From: Beijerinckiaceae bacterium
GTDB lineage: Bacteria; Pseudomonadota; Alphaproteobacteria; Rhizobiales; Beijerinckiaceae
DNA length: 5,694 nt
Assembly (NCBI GenBank): GCA_947456315.1
Contig: CANGRU010000130.1
Location: 1 to 5,694, forward strand
Reading direction: 5' to 3'
Shown: in pieces, positions 5,634-5,694 of the stretch
How the letters are laid out: every line of letters starts with the position of its first letter
How positions within the stretch are numbered: position 1 is the first letter of the stretch
The notes under the pieces: model-generated
The model's input: the letters and a program-made list of their open reading frames with translations, nothing else
What the model was told of the DNA's origin: nothing
Database searches by the model: none
Program-made: the position numbers and the translations under genes

Positions 5634-5694
5634 CTCAGAATGAGCTCATGCGGCTTTTATGAGGGGTTACGTAATCTTACGCCCGGGCCTCGAC

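Larger units (their letters stand above)
5282..5694. other. 413-base stretch without a convincing gene
   Basis: No frame here has family-like sequence or a good ribosome binding site. The longest + strand frame (5379-5564, 61 codons) has no recognisable motif. The region holds a candidate - strand promoter (5567-5595), two hairpins (5484-5499 and 5606-5633), a small CGCTG-AAA-CAGCG stem (5364-5376), and perfect palindromes GTTCATGAAC (5465-5474), TGAGCTCA (5641-5648), TTACGTAA (5667-5674) and GCCCGGGC (5681-5688). No tRNA, inverted-repeat transposon end or attachment site was recognised. Confidence 0.6.

Noticed and set aside
5661..5694. Tn3-like transposon end (GGGG ... TTACG)
   Set aside because: In Tn3-family ends the GGGG and the inner TAAG are on the same strand; here the orientation is wrong and no partner repeat was found.

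Overview
The window looks like a chromosomal segment of an alphaproteobacterium, most likely a Hyphomicrobiales (Rhizobiales) member. The evidence is an alphaproteobacterial-type ThiE, an FeS-type bacterial (6-4) photolyase whose key residues fall at the same positions as in Agrobacterium PhrB, and two hypothetical proteins of a style I associate with Bradyrhizobium and Methylobacterium relatives. The last point is recall, not a search.

Left part (1-2146, + strand, GC-rich): a compact run of three genes. First is the C-terminal part of a Cu+-exporting P1B-type ATPase (copA, truncated by the window edge). Next is a small secreted DUF305 protein whose ribosome binding site overlaps the copA stop, then a thiamine-phosphate synthase (thiE) that overlaps the DUF305 gene by 4 bases. 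The spacing suggests one transcript joining copper export, periplasmic copper handling and, unexpectedly, a thiamine biosynthesis step.

Middle part (2127-3920): a DNA-repair neighbourhood. A 52-codon DUF2256 gene on the - strand overlaps the thiE tail and is divergent from phrB, a full-length photolyase/cryptochrome-like protein. PhrB carries the four Fe-S cysteines (C350, C438, C441, C454), the W342/W390/Y391 electron-transfer residues and the H365/H366 pair. The two genes share a 90-base intergenic region.

Right part (3921-5694): base composition drops sharply. After an AT-rich gap come two tightly coupled - strand genes of unknown function (213 and 199 residues), convergent with phrB. The first protein has a basic N-terminus and an ALLGPxPLL segment. 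The second has an N-terminal ANRxNAxxSTGPKTxxGK...N...HGL motif. They are only 3 bases apart and look like a two-gene module, possibly acquired. Upstream of them are about 410 bases without a convincing gene, holding a plausible - strand promoter, a strong hairpin and several palindromes. No tRNA, rRNA, CRISPR array, transposase or integrase was seen. I did not find a clearly new system; the strongest candidates for follow-up are the DUF2256-photolyase pair and the two-gene hypothetical module.
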